Shown: positions 16,336 to 26,422, counted from the first letter of the stretch. The stretch is DNA of 64,000 bases from Vibrio sinaloensis (GCF_000808535.1 NZ_JWLV01000001.1:372001-436000); one strand, 5' to 3'. Notes: a model not told the origin generated them from the sequence alone. Made by a program: numbers and translations.

Positions 16336-17364
16336 ATGAAAACTCTATTACCAACTTCAACCGCGGGCAGTTTGCCAAAACCCTCTTGGCTGGCTCAACC
16401 AGAAACGCTTTGGTCTCCTTGGAAATTGGAAGGCGATGAACTCGTTAGCGGAAAACAAGATGCGCTCAACTTATCACTGCACGATCAACAACGCGCAGGG
16501 ATAGATATTGTCAGTGACGGAGAGCAGACTCGACAACACTTTGTCACAACCTTTATCGAACACCTCGACGGCGTAGACTTCGAGCAGCGCAAAACCGTGA
16601 CGATTCGCAATCGCTACGAAGCCAGCGTACCTAGCGTGGTTGGCCCGGTATCAAGGCCAAAGTCGGTGTTTGTTGAAGACGCAAAGTACTTGCGTCAGCA
16701 AACCGATAAACCGATCAAGTGGGCGCTTCCTGGCCCTATGACGATGATCGATACGCTCTACGATGATCACTATCAGAGCCGCGAAAAACTAGCATGGGAA
16801 TTTGCAAAAATTCTCAACCAAGAGGCCAAGGAACTAGAGGCGGCTGGCGTTGATATTATCCAGTTTGATGAGCCTGCCTTTAACGTCTTTTTTGATGACG
16901 TCAACGACTGGGGCATTGCTTGTCTGGAGCGCGCCATTGAAGGCTTGAAGTGTGAGACCGCGGTGCATATCTGTTACGGATACGGCATTAAAGCCAATAC
17001 GGATTGGAAGAAAACTCTAGGCTCAGAATGGCGTCAATATGAAGAGGTCTTTCCGAAACTACAACAGTCCAACATCGACATCATCTCTTTGGAGTGTCAC
17101 AACTCACGGGTTCCTGTGGAGCTACTTGAGCTAGTGCGTGGTAAGAAGGTAATGGTTGGCGCGATTGATGTCGCGACCAACGAAATTGAAACGCCCGAGG
17201 AAGTGGCAAACACACTGCGCGAAGCACTCAAGTATGTAGATGCCGACAAACTTTACCCATGTACTAACTGTGGTATGGCGCCCCTTGCTCGCGACGTTGC
17301 CTCGGCGAAACTCAGTGCACTCAGCGAAGGTGCCGCCATCGTGCGCAAAGAGTTAACGGAATAG
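16336..17364 (+). CDS. mesD: Folate-independent methionine synthase MesD (core-MetE)
   Basis: A 342-aa protein with only the C-terminal catalytic barrel of MetE, lacking the MetE N-terminal folate-binding half. It opens with LLPTSTAGSLPKPSWL and contains the zinc-site elements VHICYGYG (His and Cys), IDIISLECHNSR (Glu, Cys) and the late Cys in PCTNCGMAPL, with VDIIQFDEPAFN as the substrate-binding loop. It transfers a methyl group to homocysteine without methyl-THF. Pairing with mesX marks it as the MesD class. The ATG at 16336 is preferred over an in-frame GTG at 16324, which itself lies within the likely Shine-Dalgarno (acggtgg). A strong terminator follows. Confidence 0.87.
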   Translation: MKTLLPTSTAGSLPKPSWLAQPETLWSPWKLEGDELVSGKQDALNLSLHDQQRAGIDIVSDGEQTRQHFVTTFIEHLDGVDFEQRKTVTIRNRYEASVPSVVGPVSRPKSVFVEDAKYLRQQTDKPIKWALPGPMTMIDTLYDDHYQSREKLAWEFAKILNQEAKELEAAGVDIIQFDEPAFNVFFDDVNDWGIACLERAIEGLKCETAVHICYGYGIKANTDWKKTLGSEWRQYEEVFPKLQQSNIDIISLECHNSRVPVELLELVRGKKVMVGAIDVATNEIETPEEVANTLREALKYVDADKLYPCTNCGMAPLARDVASAKLSALSEGAAIVRKELTE

Positions 17365-17391
17365 AAAAACAATCGCACTTATCGGGATAAA

Positions 17392-17422
17392 AAATGCCAG
17401 TTCAATCATTGAACTGGCATTT
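17392..17422. terminator. Bidirectional terminator between mesD and the Lon-like gene
   Basis: Perfect 14-bp stem aaatgccagttcaa (17392-17405) and ttgaactggcattt (17409-17422) with a 3-nt loop. A/T flanks on both strands fit termination of the convergent genes. Confidence 0.8.
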
Positions 17423-17454
17423 CATTTTAGGGTTGTTTATCTAAGCGAGAAACA

Positions 17455-19815
17455 CTATTTGCGCAATGCATTTAACTTCGCTTGCGCGATACCGAAAATG
17501 GTGTCTATTGGATAACTGCCCTCCTCACTCGGCTCACCCGCAGGTTTGCCCATAAAGAGCTCAATCGCCTCAGTGACATGGTCAATCGCCCAAATGTGGA
17601 ACTCGCCCTTCTCGACGGCTTTAACTACGTCTGGCCTTAGCATCAAGTTATGCATGTTTGAACGTGGAATGATCACCCCTTGTTCATTGCTGCGACCTTT
17701 AATGCCACAGACATCAAAGAAGCCCTCGATCTTCTCATTCACCCCACCAATCGGTTGAGACTCGCCAAACTGGTTCATCGAGCCAGTAATTGCAATGTCT
17801 TGGCGATTCGGTTGTTTGGAGAATGCCGATACCACTGCGCAAAACTCCGCCATGCTCGCGCTATCACCATCGACGCCACCGTAAGACTGCTCAAACGTAA
17901 TGGTGGTATTGAGCGGCACTTTGGCCGTTTTACCAAACACCGATGACAAGTAGGCACTTAAAATCATCACCCCTTTCGAGTGAATACTGCCACCCAGATC
18001 GACGCTGCGTTCAATGTCTATCACATCACCGTCGCCATAACAGGTCGTCGCGGTAATTCGGTTTGGTGCACCAAACATGTATTCGCTGGTACTGAGCACC
18101 GACAACGCATTGACTTGACCGACCGCTTGCCCCTCTGTTTGTAGAAGCGTTGTTCCGTTAATGAAACCTTCCATCACGGTATCTTTCAAACGGCTGACTC
18201 GCAGTTCCTGATTGGACAATGCTTCTTCAACATGATTTGAGCGAATCATGTTTGAGTTGGCTTGCCGAGCGACGTAGTTTGATTCACGCAGTAAGTTAGC
18301 GATGTTGGCAGAATGCAAAGAGAGCTTAGTCTGGTCACCTGCAAGGCGAGAACTGTGCTCAATGATGCGTGCAATGGCTTTCTTATCGCAATGCAGCATA
18401 TTGTTGTCATTGACGACACTAGATATAAAGCGCGCATACTGAAGCTCAGCCTCAGGACAACGAGGCATTTCATCCTCGAAGTCTGCCGTCACACGAAATA
18501 GCTCGCTGAACTCTGGATCATAGTGCTGCAGAAGTTGGTAGGTACGATAGTCACCAAACAAGATGATTTTCACATCCAATGGGATCGGTTCAGGGTCCAG
18601 TGAAACCGCCCCTGTTAGCGTCACCTCTTTCTCCAGTGAAGAAAAACTTAACTGACGCGCACGCAGCGCTCGCTTTAAGCCATCCCAAACATAAGGCTGC
18701 TCAAGCACCTTCTGAGCATCCATCAGTAATACTCCGCCATTGGCCTTATGCAAGCTACCGGGGCGAATCAGTGAGAAATCCGTAAACACGGTGCCTTTAA
18801 AGGTTGCCGTTTCTACGTAACCAAACAATGAGTGATAGTTCGGGTTCTCTTCTACAACAATAGGAAAATCGCTGTCTTTACGGCTTACAAGGACGTTAAC
18901 CTTGTATCGGCGCGGTAATTTCTTATCCAAAGAAGCGGTCGCTACTTCACCTTGCTCTGCGCTTTGCTCAAGAAAAATATCAGCGTTATCGACAATATCT
19001 TGCTGCAGTTCAGTCAGGTAAGTTTTGATTTCTGAGTAGCCAGAGTAATCTTTTTTGAGCTGCTTAATAAAATGAGTGATCACGTCTAGCGTCACGTCAT
19101 CATTCAACTTTTTGATTTTCTCGCTGTAGGCTTCTTCCCATTCCGTCAACTGGCGAACCATGTTGCGCAGTTGCACTTCAAGATCGTCAATCGCGGCGCC
19201 AAAGTGCTCTTGCTCTTTTTTGCTTAATGCATCAAACGATTCTTCGCTGTGCAGTTCTTCGCCATTCATCGCAACAAACTGGTAGTCACCTTGGCTGGTG
19301 ATGGTCAGACTGATGCCTTTGGCTTTTGCCTCTTTAGTGATTTGTGCGAGCTCTGCCTCTTGTTTGGTCGCCAACTGGTTTTTTAGACGGTCAGCTCGGC
19401 TGTAGTAGAGTTCATTGTCGAACGCGAGTGGCATCGCATTGAGCAGCTTCGAAACTAACTTTTCAATGTCTTGCTTTAACTTGCTGCCAACACCGCAAGG
19501 TAATTTCAAGACCTTCGGAGTTCGAATATCTTCAAAGTTCGCCACGTAACACCAGTCGAACAGCTCGTTCGCATCATGTTGGTGTCGGTTTAAATAACGT
19601 AAGATCATCGTACGTTTGCCAAGACCATTTTGGCCGATCGCGTAGATGTTGTAGCCCTTTTCCTTAATGGACATAGCAAATTCTACCGCTTTCTGAGCAC
19701 GTTCTTGACCTACAATTTCATCGATGGGTGCCAACTCTTTGGTTGATTTGCTCGGCAGGGTTTCTAACTCTGCGGCATGGTATAGCTGGCTCGCTTCTAG
19801 TCGCTGAATCGCCAT
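17455..19815 (-). CDS. Lon-family ATP-dependent protease (YcbZ/LonB-like)
   Basis: A 786-aa soluble protease with an atypical N-terminal AAA+ region and a C-terminal Lon protease domain. The P-loop-like segment is IGQNGLGKRTMILRYL; the lysine is followed by Arg-Thr rather than directly by Ser/Thr. A long Glu/Lys-rich helical insertion occupies about 130-290. The Walker B-like GGVLLMDAQKVL and sensor regions follow. The catalytic dyad is S652 (in GDSASM) and K695 (in GGVNEKIEGFF), 43 residues apart, the same spacing as Ser679/Lys722 of E. coli Lon. It lacks the Lon N-terminal substrate-binding domain. A good Shine-Dalgarno (AAGGAACGAGG) precedes the ATG. Convergent with mesD and not obviously part of an operon. 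Confidence 0.9.
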   Translation of the reverse strand: MAIQRLEASQLYHAAELETLPSKSTKELAPIDEIVGQERAQKAVEFAMSIKEKGYNIYAIGQNGLGKRTMILRYLNRHQHDANELFDWCYVANFEDIRTPKVLKLPCGVGSKLKQDIEKLVSKLLNAMPLAFDNELYYSRADRLKNQLATKQEAELAQITKEAKAKGISLTITSQGDYQFVAMNGEELHSEESFDALSKKEQEHFGAAIDDLEVQLRNMVRQLTEWEEAYSEKIKKLNDDVTLDVITHFIKQLKKDYSGYSEIKTYLTELQQDIVDNADIFLEQSAEQGEVATASLDKKLPRRYKVNVLVSRKDSDFPIVVEENPNYHSLFGYVETATFKGTVFTDFSLIRPGSLHKANGGVLLMDAQKVLEQPYVWDGLKRALRARQLSFSSLEKEVTLTGAVSLDPEPIPLDVKIILFGDYRTYQLLQHYDPEFSELFRVTADFEDEMPRCPEAELQYARFISSVVNDNNMLHCDKKAIARIIEHSSRLAGDQTKLSLHSANIANLLRESNYVARQANSNMIRSNHVEEALSNQELRVSRLKDTVMEGFINGTTLLQTEGQAVGQVNALSVLSTSEYMFGAPNRITATTCYGDGDVIDIERSVDLGGSIHSKGVMILSAYLSSVFGKTAKVPLNTTITFEQSYGGVDGDSASMAEFCAVVSAFSKQPNRQDIAITGSMNQFGESQPIGGVNEKIEGFFDVCGIKGRSNEQGVIIPRSNMHNLMLRPDVVKAVEKGEFHIWAIDHVTEAIELFMGKPAGEPSEEGSYPIDTIFGIAQAKLNALRK

Positions 19816-20029
19816 ATCCTCGTTCCTTGTTGTTGTTCTTATTGGGTCTCTATTGCCTTAGTTTAGGACATATTTAGTTATAATTTAGTGACTTAGGCAG
19901 AAATTGAATCTGTTCGGTCAAATAACCATCAATCATAAGCCAACATTGCGATCAAATGATAATTATTTGCAATCGTAAATAAATTGCATTTAAATATGCT
20001 CCATCAAGAATTTGGTGGAGTAAACACAC

Positions 20030-20524
20030 ATGGATCTACAACAATGTTGGACGCATTACCTAAAAGCGGAACAATTGCTGGAACAAGGCCACTGGCCAGA
20101 AGCCCATTATCTGTACGATCAAGTGCTTTCTCATTTGCCCCACCATATTCAATCTGCAATGGACTGCGAAGAGACCAAGCCCTGCCAATTCAGTTGTTTG
20201 CTCACTGGTTTGCGAGACGCTGCAGTGTCCCAGTCAGAGATTCTCAACAAAATGGGCCAGCATCAACGTGCATTTGACCTATTGAACCAGAGCTATGCGC
20301 TCCTTCAGTTTATGTCCATTGAAACATCCGATTTGGTGAAAGCGACTCACCATATTTTGGAAAAAAATAGCGATGAGCTTCTTCGTCACATGGGGGCATT
20401 TTGCACCGCGCAACGCAATGCGCAGTGGATGCTTGAGTATGAACAAGTACAAAAAGCACACCATCACTTCGCCGCGTTGAAATCTTTTCATGGCGCTTCG
20501 GAGAGCTCTCGCGTCATAAATTAA
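20030..20524 (+). CDS. Small TPR-like hypothetical protein
   Basis: A 164-aa soluble, helical protein. The first 40 residues (WTHYLKAEQLLEQGHWPEAHYLYDQVLSHLP) fit a tetratricopeptide repeat, and a second helix pair (SEILNKMGQHQRAFDLLNQSYALLQFM) resembles another. It has several Cys (CEETKPCQFSC) and a His-rich C-terminus (KAHHHFAALKSFH). No signal peptide. It precedes the ABC ATPase gene by 18 nt and is probably cotranscribed. The preceding 214-bp gap is A/T-rich. Function unknown; a protein-interaction role is all that can be inferred. Confidence 0.7.
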   Translation: MDLQQCWTHYLKAEQLLEQGHWPEAHYLYDQVLSHLPHHIQSAMDCEETKPCQFSCLLTGLRDAAVSQSEILNKMGQHQRAFDLLNQSYALLQFMSIETSDLVKATHHILEKNSDELLRHMGAFCTAQRNAQWMLEYEQVQKAHHHFAALKSFHGASESSRVIN

Positions 20525-20542
20525 AACTATAAAGGAATACAC

Positions 20543-22165
20543 ATGTCACAGACGCCAATACTAAAGGTGAAGAACCTTTCAGTTAGCTTTACCACCAACG
20601 ATGGCATCGTTGATGCGGTTAAGGATGTGAACTTTGAACTGTTTAAAGGTGAAACACTGGCCATTGTTGGGGAATCCGGCAGCGGTAAATCCGTTTCATC
20701 CAATGCACTGATGCAATTATTGCCGAACAATTCGATTGTTCATTCACAATCAAGCATCGTGTTTGAAGGTGAAGAGCTGCTTGATAAATCGGAAGTCGCG
20801 ATGCAATCCATTCGTGGCGATCGTATCGGTATGATTTTCCAAGAGCCAATGACCTCGCTAAATCCATACATGCGCGTCGGTATCCAAGTAGCCGAAGCGA
20901 TTATGTGCCATCGCCCTGTCTCCCGCTCTCAAGCAAAGGCGAAGGTTCTTGAGCTATTTGACTTAGTTCACCTGCCAAATATCGAGCAAGCCTACACCAA
21001 ATACCCTCATGAGTTTTCTGGCGGTCAGCTGCAACGCATCATGATTGCGATGGCGTTGATCAACGAGCCAGACATCTTGATCGCCGACGAGCCGACCACC
21101 GCTCTTGATGTGACGGTTCAGGCAGAAGTGCTTAATCTGATTAAAGAGATTCAAAGCAAACTCGGCATGGCGATCTTGTTTATCACTCACGACCTCGGTG
21201 TCGTAAAACACCTTGCGGATCGTGTGGTGGTGATGTGTAAAGGTGATGTAGTCGAAGAAGGTGAATGCCAAGCGCTATTTGCCAATCCACAGCACGACTA
21301 CACCAAAATGCTGATCAATTCGATCCCTCGCGGCGGCAAAGACCCAATTGAAGACAACGCGCCGGCTCTACTAAAAGCCGACGATATTCGCGTCAAGTTC
21401 TTAATTAAGTCGCACTTTATTCAGAGCAAAAACCAGTACTTCGAAGCGGTAAAAGGCATTTCACTCGAACTTAAGCAGGGTGAAACCTTGGGTATTGTGG
21501 GTGAGTCTGGTTCAGGTAAATCTACGTTAGGGCGTGCCTTAATTGGCCTACTCCCAAGTAGCGGGACGATTCACTTTAAAGGGCAAGACGTCGGTCAATT
21601 GAGCGAAAAGCAACGTTTTGAGTTAAAGAAAGATGTGCAGATGGTGTTCCAAGACCCATACGGCTCGCTTTCTCCTCGTATGACCATTGGTGAAATCATC
21701 ACTGAAGGGCTAACCGTCCACCAGCCAACCATGACAAAGTCAGAGCGAATGCAACGTGCACGTAAAGCGCTGGAAGAAGTACGTTTGGATCCTCACTCCA
21801 TCAACCGCTACCCTCACGAGTTTTCCGGGGGTCAACGCCAGCGTATTGCGATTGCACGCGCGCTGATTCTGGAGCCTTCTTTCATTCTGCTTGATGAGCC
21901 AACATCTGCATTGGACCGCTCTGTTCAGTTAACGGTGATTGACCTGCTTAAAGACATTCAGAAGAAGCACAATATCGGTTTCTTGTTTATCAGCCATGAC
22001 TTGAGTGTGGTCAAAGCACTTTCTGATCGCGTGCTCGTGATGCAAAAAGGTGAGGTTATGGAACAGGGAACTGCGGATGAAATCTTCCACCATCCGAAAA
22101 ACGATTACACCAAAAAGCTGATTGCGGCATCATTTGACTTGGACGAATCCGAAGAAGCCGCCTAA
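20543..22165 (+). CDS. Oligopeptide-type ABC transporter, fused double ATPase (YejF-like)
   Basis: A 540-aa protein with two complete ABC ATPase domains in tandem, as in YejF. Domain 1 has Walker A GESGSGKSVSS, signature FSGGQLQRIMIA and Walker B LIADEPTTALD. Domain 2 has Walker A GESGSGKSTLG, signature FSGGQRQRIAIA and Walker B ILLDEPTSALD. The Q-loop elements MIFQEPMTSLNP and MVFQDPYGSLSP are typical of the peptide/nickel family. The Shine-Dalgarno is AAAGGAA. No binding protein or permease gene lies beside it, so its membrane partners (a YejABE-type set) must be encoded elsewhere. A clear terminator follows. Confidence 0.9.
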   Translation: MSQTPILKVKNLSVSFTTNDGIVDAVKDVNFELFKGETLAIVGESGSGKSVSSNALMQLLPNNSIVHSQSSIVFEGEELLDKSEVAMQSIRGDRIGMIFQEPMTSLNPYMRVGIQVAEAIMCHRPVSRSQAKAKVLELFDLVHLPNIEQAYTKYPHEFSGGQLQRIMIAMALINEPDILIADEPTTALDVTVQAEVLNLIKEIQSKLGMAILFITHDLGVVKHLADRVVVMCKGDVVEEGECQALFANPQHDYTKMLINSIPRGGKDPIEDNAPALLKADDIRVKFLIKSHFIQSKNQYFEAVKGISLELKQGETLGIVGESGSGKSTLGRALIGLLPSSGTIHFKGQDVGQLSEKQRFELKKDVQMVFQDPYGSLSPRMTIGEIITEGLTVHQPTMTKSERMQRARKALEEVRLDPHSINRYPHEFSGGQRQRIAIARALILEPSFILLDEPTSALDRSVQLTVIDLLKDIQKKHNIGFLFISHDLSVVKALSDRVLVMQKGEVMEQGTADEIFHHPKNDYTKKLIAASFDLDESEEAA

Positions 22166-22201
22166 GCTTACTCTATCAGTTCGGTTTGGCCGCCGACTTA
22201 T

Positions 22202-22230
22202 CGCCGATGCATGGATGCATCGGCGTTTTT
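22202..22230 (+). terminator. Rho-independent terminator after the YejF-like gene
   Basis: Perfect 10-bp stem cgccgatgca (22202-22211) and tgcatcggcg (22216-22225), tgga loop, then five T. Confidence 0.8.
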
Positions 22231-22244
22231 CTTTTCAGGGCTGA

Positions 22245-23144
22245 TTAAAAGTAATGTGAAATAGCTAAATAGCGTGCGCGGATATGTTCAATCAGCAGTT
22301 TTACTTTATTGGGGGGTTGACGGGTAAACGGATAGACGGCGTAAATGCCTAATCGCTTTCCTACCTGCTCTGGAAACAGATCCACCAGTTGGCCATTGCG
22401 AATGTCGTGATACACCAAGCATCGTGGTACATAAGCAATGCCATGGCCACCCAAAGCAGCTTTCCTCAGTGCGGTGGCGTTGTCTGTTGAAAACGAACCG
22501 GACACGCGAACAATGTAATTGCCCTCTTTTCCTTTAAACTCCCATTCACTCGCCCCTGTGGTTTGGTAAGCGTATTGCAAACAGTTGTGCTGAGTTAAGT
22601 CTTCAGGTTTCACTGGCTTACTGTTTCGTGCCACATACGCAGGCGACGCGCACACTACCCATTGCGAGTCGAGAATATGTCGAGCGATCAGGCTTGAGTC
22701 TTCCAAATACCCTGTGCGAATCACCAAATCATACCCGCCCTCAACTAGGTCGACGAAACGGTTATCTAGTGACATATCAACGCTCAGGCCAGGGTGCGTG
22801 TTGCAAAATTCGGCGACCGCATCGGCTAAAATCAAATCACCTGAAATGGTCGGCACCGACATCTTGATGTGACCGCTGATGTTTTCACCAAAGCCTGAAA
22901 CCGCATCCATAGCCTCCAAAGTGGCTTGCTTCACATTTTTAGCCCCATGCGTCAGCGCTTTGCCCGCCTCAGTCAGCGTTAATTTACGCGTTGTGCGATA
23001 TAATAACTGAACGCCCAACTCTTCTTCCAAACGTGCTATTCGTTTGCTAACTACCGAATTTGTAAGGTTATTTGTTTCAGCTACCTTACTAAAGCTGCCC
23101 ATTTCCACGACTTGAGAAAACAGAATTAAGTCATCTGCGCGCAT
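22245..23144 (-). CDS. LysR-family regulator, divergent from the lactate operon
   Basis: A 299-aa LysR-type regulator. The N-terminal winged HTH (ILFSQVVEMGSFSKVAETNNLTNSVVSKRIARLEEEL) is followed by the linker helix and a periplasmic-binding-like effector domain (HIKMSVPTISGDLILADAV; VDMSLDNRFVDLVEGGYDLVIRTG). The effector part resembles the large group that includes DsdC/AaeR-like and CrgA-like members. Its start is 190 bp from the lldP ATG on the opposite strand, the classic arrangement for a LysR regulator and its target, so control of lactate uptake and oxidation is likely (inference). This replaces the GntR-type LldR of E. coli. Confidence 0.85.
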   Translation of the reverse strand: MRADDLILFSQVVEMGSFSKVAETNNLTNSVVSKRIARLEEELGVQLLYRTTRKLTLTEAGKALTHGAKNVKQATLEAMDAVSGFGENISGHIKMSVPTISGDLILADAVAEFCNTHPGLSVDMSLDNRFVDLVEGGYDLVIRTGYLEDSSLIARHILDSQWVVCASPAYVARNSKPVKPEDLTQHNCLQYAYQTTGASEWEFKGKEGNYIVRVSGSFSTDNATALRKAALGGHGIAYVPRCLVYHDIRNGQLVDLFPEQVGKRLGIYAVYPFTRQPPNKVKLLIEHIRARYLAISHYF

Positions 23145-23225
23145 TGATTATGTCATTTTTGGAATTAATTATTTTCATTATTTCCCTATATCAATAAAAA
23201 ATAAAGGGGTAAATTCACCTCGAAT

Positions 23226-23241
23226 TAACACAATTATCACA
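23226..23241. promoter_or_regulatory. Possible weak CRP-like site in the LysR-lldP intergenic region
   Basis: TAACA-caatta-TCACA has one perfect CRP half-site and the correct 6-bp spacing, but the other half matches poorly. It lies about 100 bp upstream of lldP, where catabolite control of lactate use would act. The surrounding A/T-rich sequence probably also holds the LysR site. Confidence 0.25.
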
Positions 23242-23333
23242 AATATAAAATCTAAGAGACTCTTTAGAGCCCGGATTTAACAAGTCATCCCTAGCAAAAC
23301 GTGAAGGGATTATGCCTGTACGAGGATGTACCA

Positions 23334-25025
23334 ATGAGTGAAACTTTACTTGCCCTAGTGGCCTTCTCACCAATCGTGGTGGCTGCCATATTACTTGTCG
23401 GCCTTAATTGGCCAGCCAAACGCGCGATGCCTGTCGCATTTGGATTAACCGTTATCATTGCCCTATTTGGGTGGGACATGTCGACCACACGCGTTTTAGC
23501 GTCTGTTTTTCAAGGGCTAGGCATCACTGTCGCGGTCTTATGGATTGTGTTTGGCGCCATCTTCCTACTCAATACGCTTAAACACACCGGCGCAATCACC
23601 ACCATTCGCAACGGGTTTACTAACATCTCACCTGACCGCCGTGTTCAGGCCATCATCATCGCTTGGTGCTTTGGCTCGTTTATTGAAGGCGCATCAGGTT
23701 TTGGTACGCCAGCAGCGATTGCGGCGCCACTGTTAGTCGCGATCGGATTCCCAGCTCTCGCCGCGGTTTTAATGGGTATGATGATTCAATCGACGCCTGT
23801 TTCCTTTGGCGCAGTAGGCACCCCTATCATCGTTGGGGTAAACAAAGGTCTTGATACGCACAATATCTCTGAAGCGCTACTCGCGAATGGCTCCACTTGG
23901 GATGCCTACTTACAACAAATTACCTCAAGCGTTGCGATGATTCACGCCACCGTAGGTACGCTAATTCCAGTACTAATGGCAATGATGCTGACGCGCTTCT
24001 TCGGCAAAAACAAGAGCTGGACAGAAGGGCTAGACATTCTACCGTTTGCTATTTTTGCGGGCTTAGCCTTTACCATTCCGTATGCACTAACGGGTGTTTT
24101 CCTCGGTGCGGAGTTCCCATCACTGATTGGCGGTTTGGTTGGACTTTCTATCGTCGTATCTGCGGCAAAACGTGGCTTCTTGGTACCTAAAACAACATGG
24201 GACTTTGAGAAAGAAGATAAGTGGCCAGCAGAATGGTTGGGCTCACTGAAGATTGATCTAGAAGACAGCAAGAGCAAGCCGATGAGTATGGTCATGGCGT
24301 GGTTCCCATACGTGCTATTGGCTGTGGTCCTGGTTGCGAGCCGCGTCAGCGCCGATTTCAAAGCGATGCTAACCAGCGTAAGCCTATCGTTTAGCAATAT
24401 TTTGGGCGAAACCGGTATCAGCACTGCCATTCAACCCCTTTACCTACCAGGTGGCATCCTAGTCTTCGTCGCGCTTATCGCTGTATTGCTTCAAGCACGT
24501 AGCGCTGCTCCGCTTGCAAAAGCGTTTGGCGAATCGAGCAAAACCTTGATTGGTGCAGGCTTTGTATTGGTCTTCACTATTCCTATGGTGCGCATCTTCA
24601 TCAACTCTGGCGTCAATGGCGCTGACTTAGCCAGTATGCCAGTCACAACCGCCAACTTTGCCGCTGGCCTCGTAGGTGAAGCCTTCCCAGCGTTGAGCGC
24701 GACCGTCGGTGCATTAGGCGCTTTCATTGCAGGCTCAAACACGGTGTCCAACATGATGTTTAGCCAGTTCCAATTTGAAGTTGCGCAGACACTCTCTATC
24801 TCTAGTGCGGTTGTAGTAGCACTTCAAGCGGTTGGCGCAGCAGCGGGTAACATGATCGCGATTCACAATGTGGTTGCTGCATCAGCAACGGTGGGACTAC
24901 TGGGCCGCGAAGGTGCGACGCTACGCAAAACGGTTATCCCAACGTTCTACTACTTAGTCCTGACTGGCGTCATTGGTTTAATTGCCATTTATGGCCTAAA
25001 CATTACGGACGCACTGGTTAAATAA
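23334..25025 (+). CDS. lldP: L-lactate permease LldP
   Basis: A 563-aa inner-membrane lactate:proton symporter with 12-14 hydrophobic segments. The start at 23334 has the Shine-Dalgarno GAGGATG; a GTG at 23301 would add 11 polar residues. Family signatures are [49 protein letters not shown] and [22 protein letters not shown]. It is first in an operon with L- and D-lactate dehydrogenases, giving uptake and oxidation of both isomers to pyruvate. A 63-bp inverted-repeat structure follows the stop codon. Confidence 0.95.
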   Translation: MSETLLALVAFSPIVVAAILLVGLNWPAKRAMPVAFGLTVIIALFGWDMSTTRVLASVFQGLGITVAVLWIVFGAIFLLNTLKHTGAITTIRNGFTNISPDRRVQAIIIAWCFGSFIEGASGFGTPAAIAAPLLVAIGFPALAAVLMGMMIQSTPVSFGAVGTPIIVGVNKGLDTHNISEALLANGSTWDAYLQQITSSVAMIHATVGTLIPVLMAMMLTRFFGKNKSWTEGLDILPFAIFAGLAFTIPYALTGVFLGAEFPSLIGGLVGLSIVVSAAKRGFLVPKTTWDFEKEDKWPAEWLGSLKIDLEDSKSKPMSMVMAWFPYVLLAVVLVASRVSADFKAMLTSVSLSFSNILGETGISTAIQPLYLPGGILVFVALIAVLLQARSAAPLAKAFGESSKTLIGAGFVLVFTIPMVRIFINSGVNGADLASMPVTTANFAAGLVGEAFPALSATVGALGAFIAGSNTVSNMMFSQFQFEVAQTLSISSAVVVALQAVGAAAGNMIAIHNVVAASATVGLLGREGATLRKTVIPTFYYLVLTGVIGLIAIYGLNITDALVK

Positions 25026-25031
25026 ATCCAC

Positions 25032-25094
25032 GGCGTTAATACTCATCCCCTGACAAGAACGGCACTAGTGTCACTCCAAGCGAGTATTAACGCC
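25032..25094 (+). repeat. 13-bp inverted repeat between lldP and lldD
   Basis: Perfect arms ggcgttaatactc (25032-25044) and gagtattaacgcc (25082-25094) flank 37 nt. The structure begins 6 nt after the lldP stop and ends 65 nt before lldD. A long stable stem here could protect or process the lldP mRNA end and alter lldP/lldD stoichiometry. Confidence 0.6.
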
Positions 25095-25159
25095 ACCCTA
25101 AACAGTTTGACTCTAGCCTTCAAAGAAAGGCCCAAATACACCATTTGTAGGATTGAATT

Positions 25160-26296
25160 ATGATTATCTCTGCCTCTACTGATTACCGCAAAGCGGCGAA
25201 ATCAAAGCTCCCACCTTTTCTTTTCCATTACATTGATGGCGGCTCTTATGGTGAGCATACTCTGAGACGCAACACAGAAGATCTTGCAGATATTGCGCTT
25301 AAACAGCGTGTGTTGAACGACATGTCTGAGCTTAACCTCGATACCGAAATCTTCGGCGAAAAGATGGCGCTTCCTATCGCACTATCTCCAGTCGGTCTAA
25401 CCGGAATGTATGCGCGTCGTGGCGAAGTACAAGCCGCAAAAGCCGCCGAGAAAAAAGGTATTCCGTTTACCATGTCGACGGTGTCAGTTTGCCCCATTGA
25501 AGAAGTCGCACCAGCGATTGAGCGCCCGATGTGGTTTCAGCTCTATGTGCTGAAAGATCGCGGCTTTATGAAGAACGTTTTGGAACGAGCAAAAGCCGCA
25601 GGCGTGACAACCTTGGTATTCACGGTTGATATGCCTGTTCCGGGCGCCCGTTACCGCGACATGCATTCTGGTATGAGCGGTCCGAATGCCGCAGCAAGAC
25701 GTGTATTCCAAGCAATGCGCCACCCACAATGGGCGTTTGATGTTGGCTTGTTTGGCAAACCGCACGATCTGGGCAACATTTCAACTTATCGTGGAGAGCC
25801 GACCAAACTCGAAGACTACATTGGTTGGTTGGGTGAAAACTTCGACCCTTCAATTAGCTGGAAAGACCTTGAATGGATTCGTGACTTTTGGGATGGACCA
25901 ATGGTGATCAAAGGCATTCTGGACGTTGAAGATGCAAAAGACGCCGTGAAATTTGGCGCGGACGGCATTGTTGTGTCAAACCACGGTGGTCGCCAGCTCG
26001 ACGGCGTTATGTCTTCTGCCAAAGCTCTTCCTGCTATTGCAGATGCAGTGAAGGGAGATATGAAAATCTTCGTCGATTCCGGTATTCGCACTGGGTTAGA
26101 TGTCGTGCGTATGCTCGCACTGGGTGCCGATTGTGCCATGCTTGGTCGTTCTTACATCTACGCGCTGGCTGCGCAAGGTCAAGCTGGCGTTGAAAATCTC
26201 TTAGATCTGTATGAAAAAGAGATGCGCGTTGCGATGACACTAACAGGCGCGAAAACCATTCAGGATCTGAACCGAGATTCACTGGTCAGCATCTAA
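25160..26296 (+). CDS. lldD: L-lactate dehydrogenase (FMN, quinone-linked)
   Basis: A 378-aa FMN-dependent alpha-hydroxyacid dehydrogenase acting at the inner membrane, oxidising L-lactate to pyruvate and passing electrons to quinone. Family motifs are the N-terminal [52 protein letters not shown] and the active-site [10 protein letters not shown], whose catalytic histidine is H275 as in E. coli Lld[26 protein letters not shown] binds the FMN phosphate. The length is close to E. coli LldD. Second gene of the lactate operon. Confidence 0.96.
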   Translation: MIISASTDYRKAAKSKLPPFLFHYIDGGSYGEHTLRRNTEDLADIALKQRVLNDMSELNLDTEIFGEKMALPIALSPVGLTGMYARRGEVQAAKAAEKKGIPFTMSTVSVCPIEEVAPAIERPMWFQLYVLKDRGFMKNVLERAKAAGVTTLVFTVDMPVPGARYRDMHSGMSGPNAAARRVFQAMRHPQWAFDVGLFGKPHDLGNISTYRGEPTKLEDYIGWLGENFDPSISWKDLEWIRDFWDGPMVIKGILDVEDAKDAVKFGADGIVVSNHGGRQLDGVMSSAKALPAIADAVKGDMKIFVDSGIRTGLDVVRMLALGADCAMLGRSYIYALAAQGQAGVENLLDLYEKEMRVAMTLTGAKTIQDLNRDSLVSI

Positions 26297-26311
26297 TCGA
26301 TTAATTTAATG

Positions 26312-26348
26312 GGTGTCACGGCTTTTAAGAACAAGATGTGACACCTTT
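26312..26348 (+). repeat. Hairpin between lldD and the D-lactate dehydrogenase gene
   Basis: Perfect 8-bp arms ggtgtcac (26312-26319) and gtgacacc (26338-26345) around an 18-nt loop, followed by ttt. Probably an intercistronic attenuator or stabiliser. Confidence 0.55.
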
Positions 26349-26422
26349 GACTCACGGGAAGAGAGAACAACCTCACAATAATCAGAAAGACGCCCTACCC
26401 GTGACATCAGCACAAGGAAGCA

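Noticed and set aside
19950..19985. Fur box upstream of the TPR-like/ABC genes (atgataattatttgcaatc)
   Set aside because: Only a partial match to the GATAAT-based consensus in an A/T-rich region; no iron-related gene follows.
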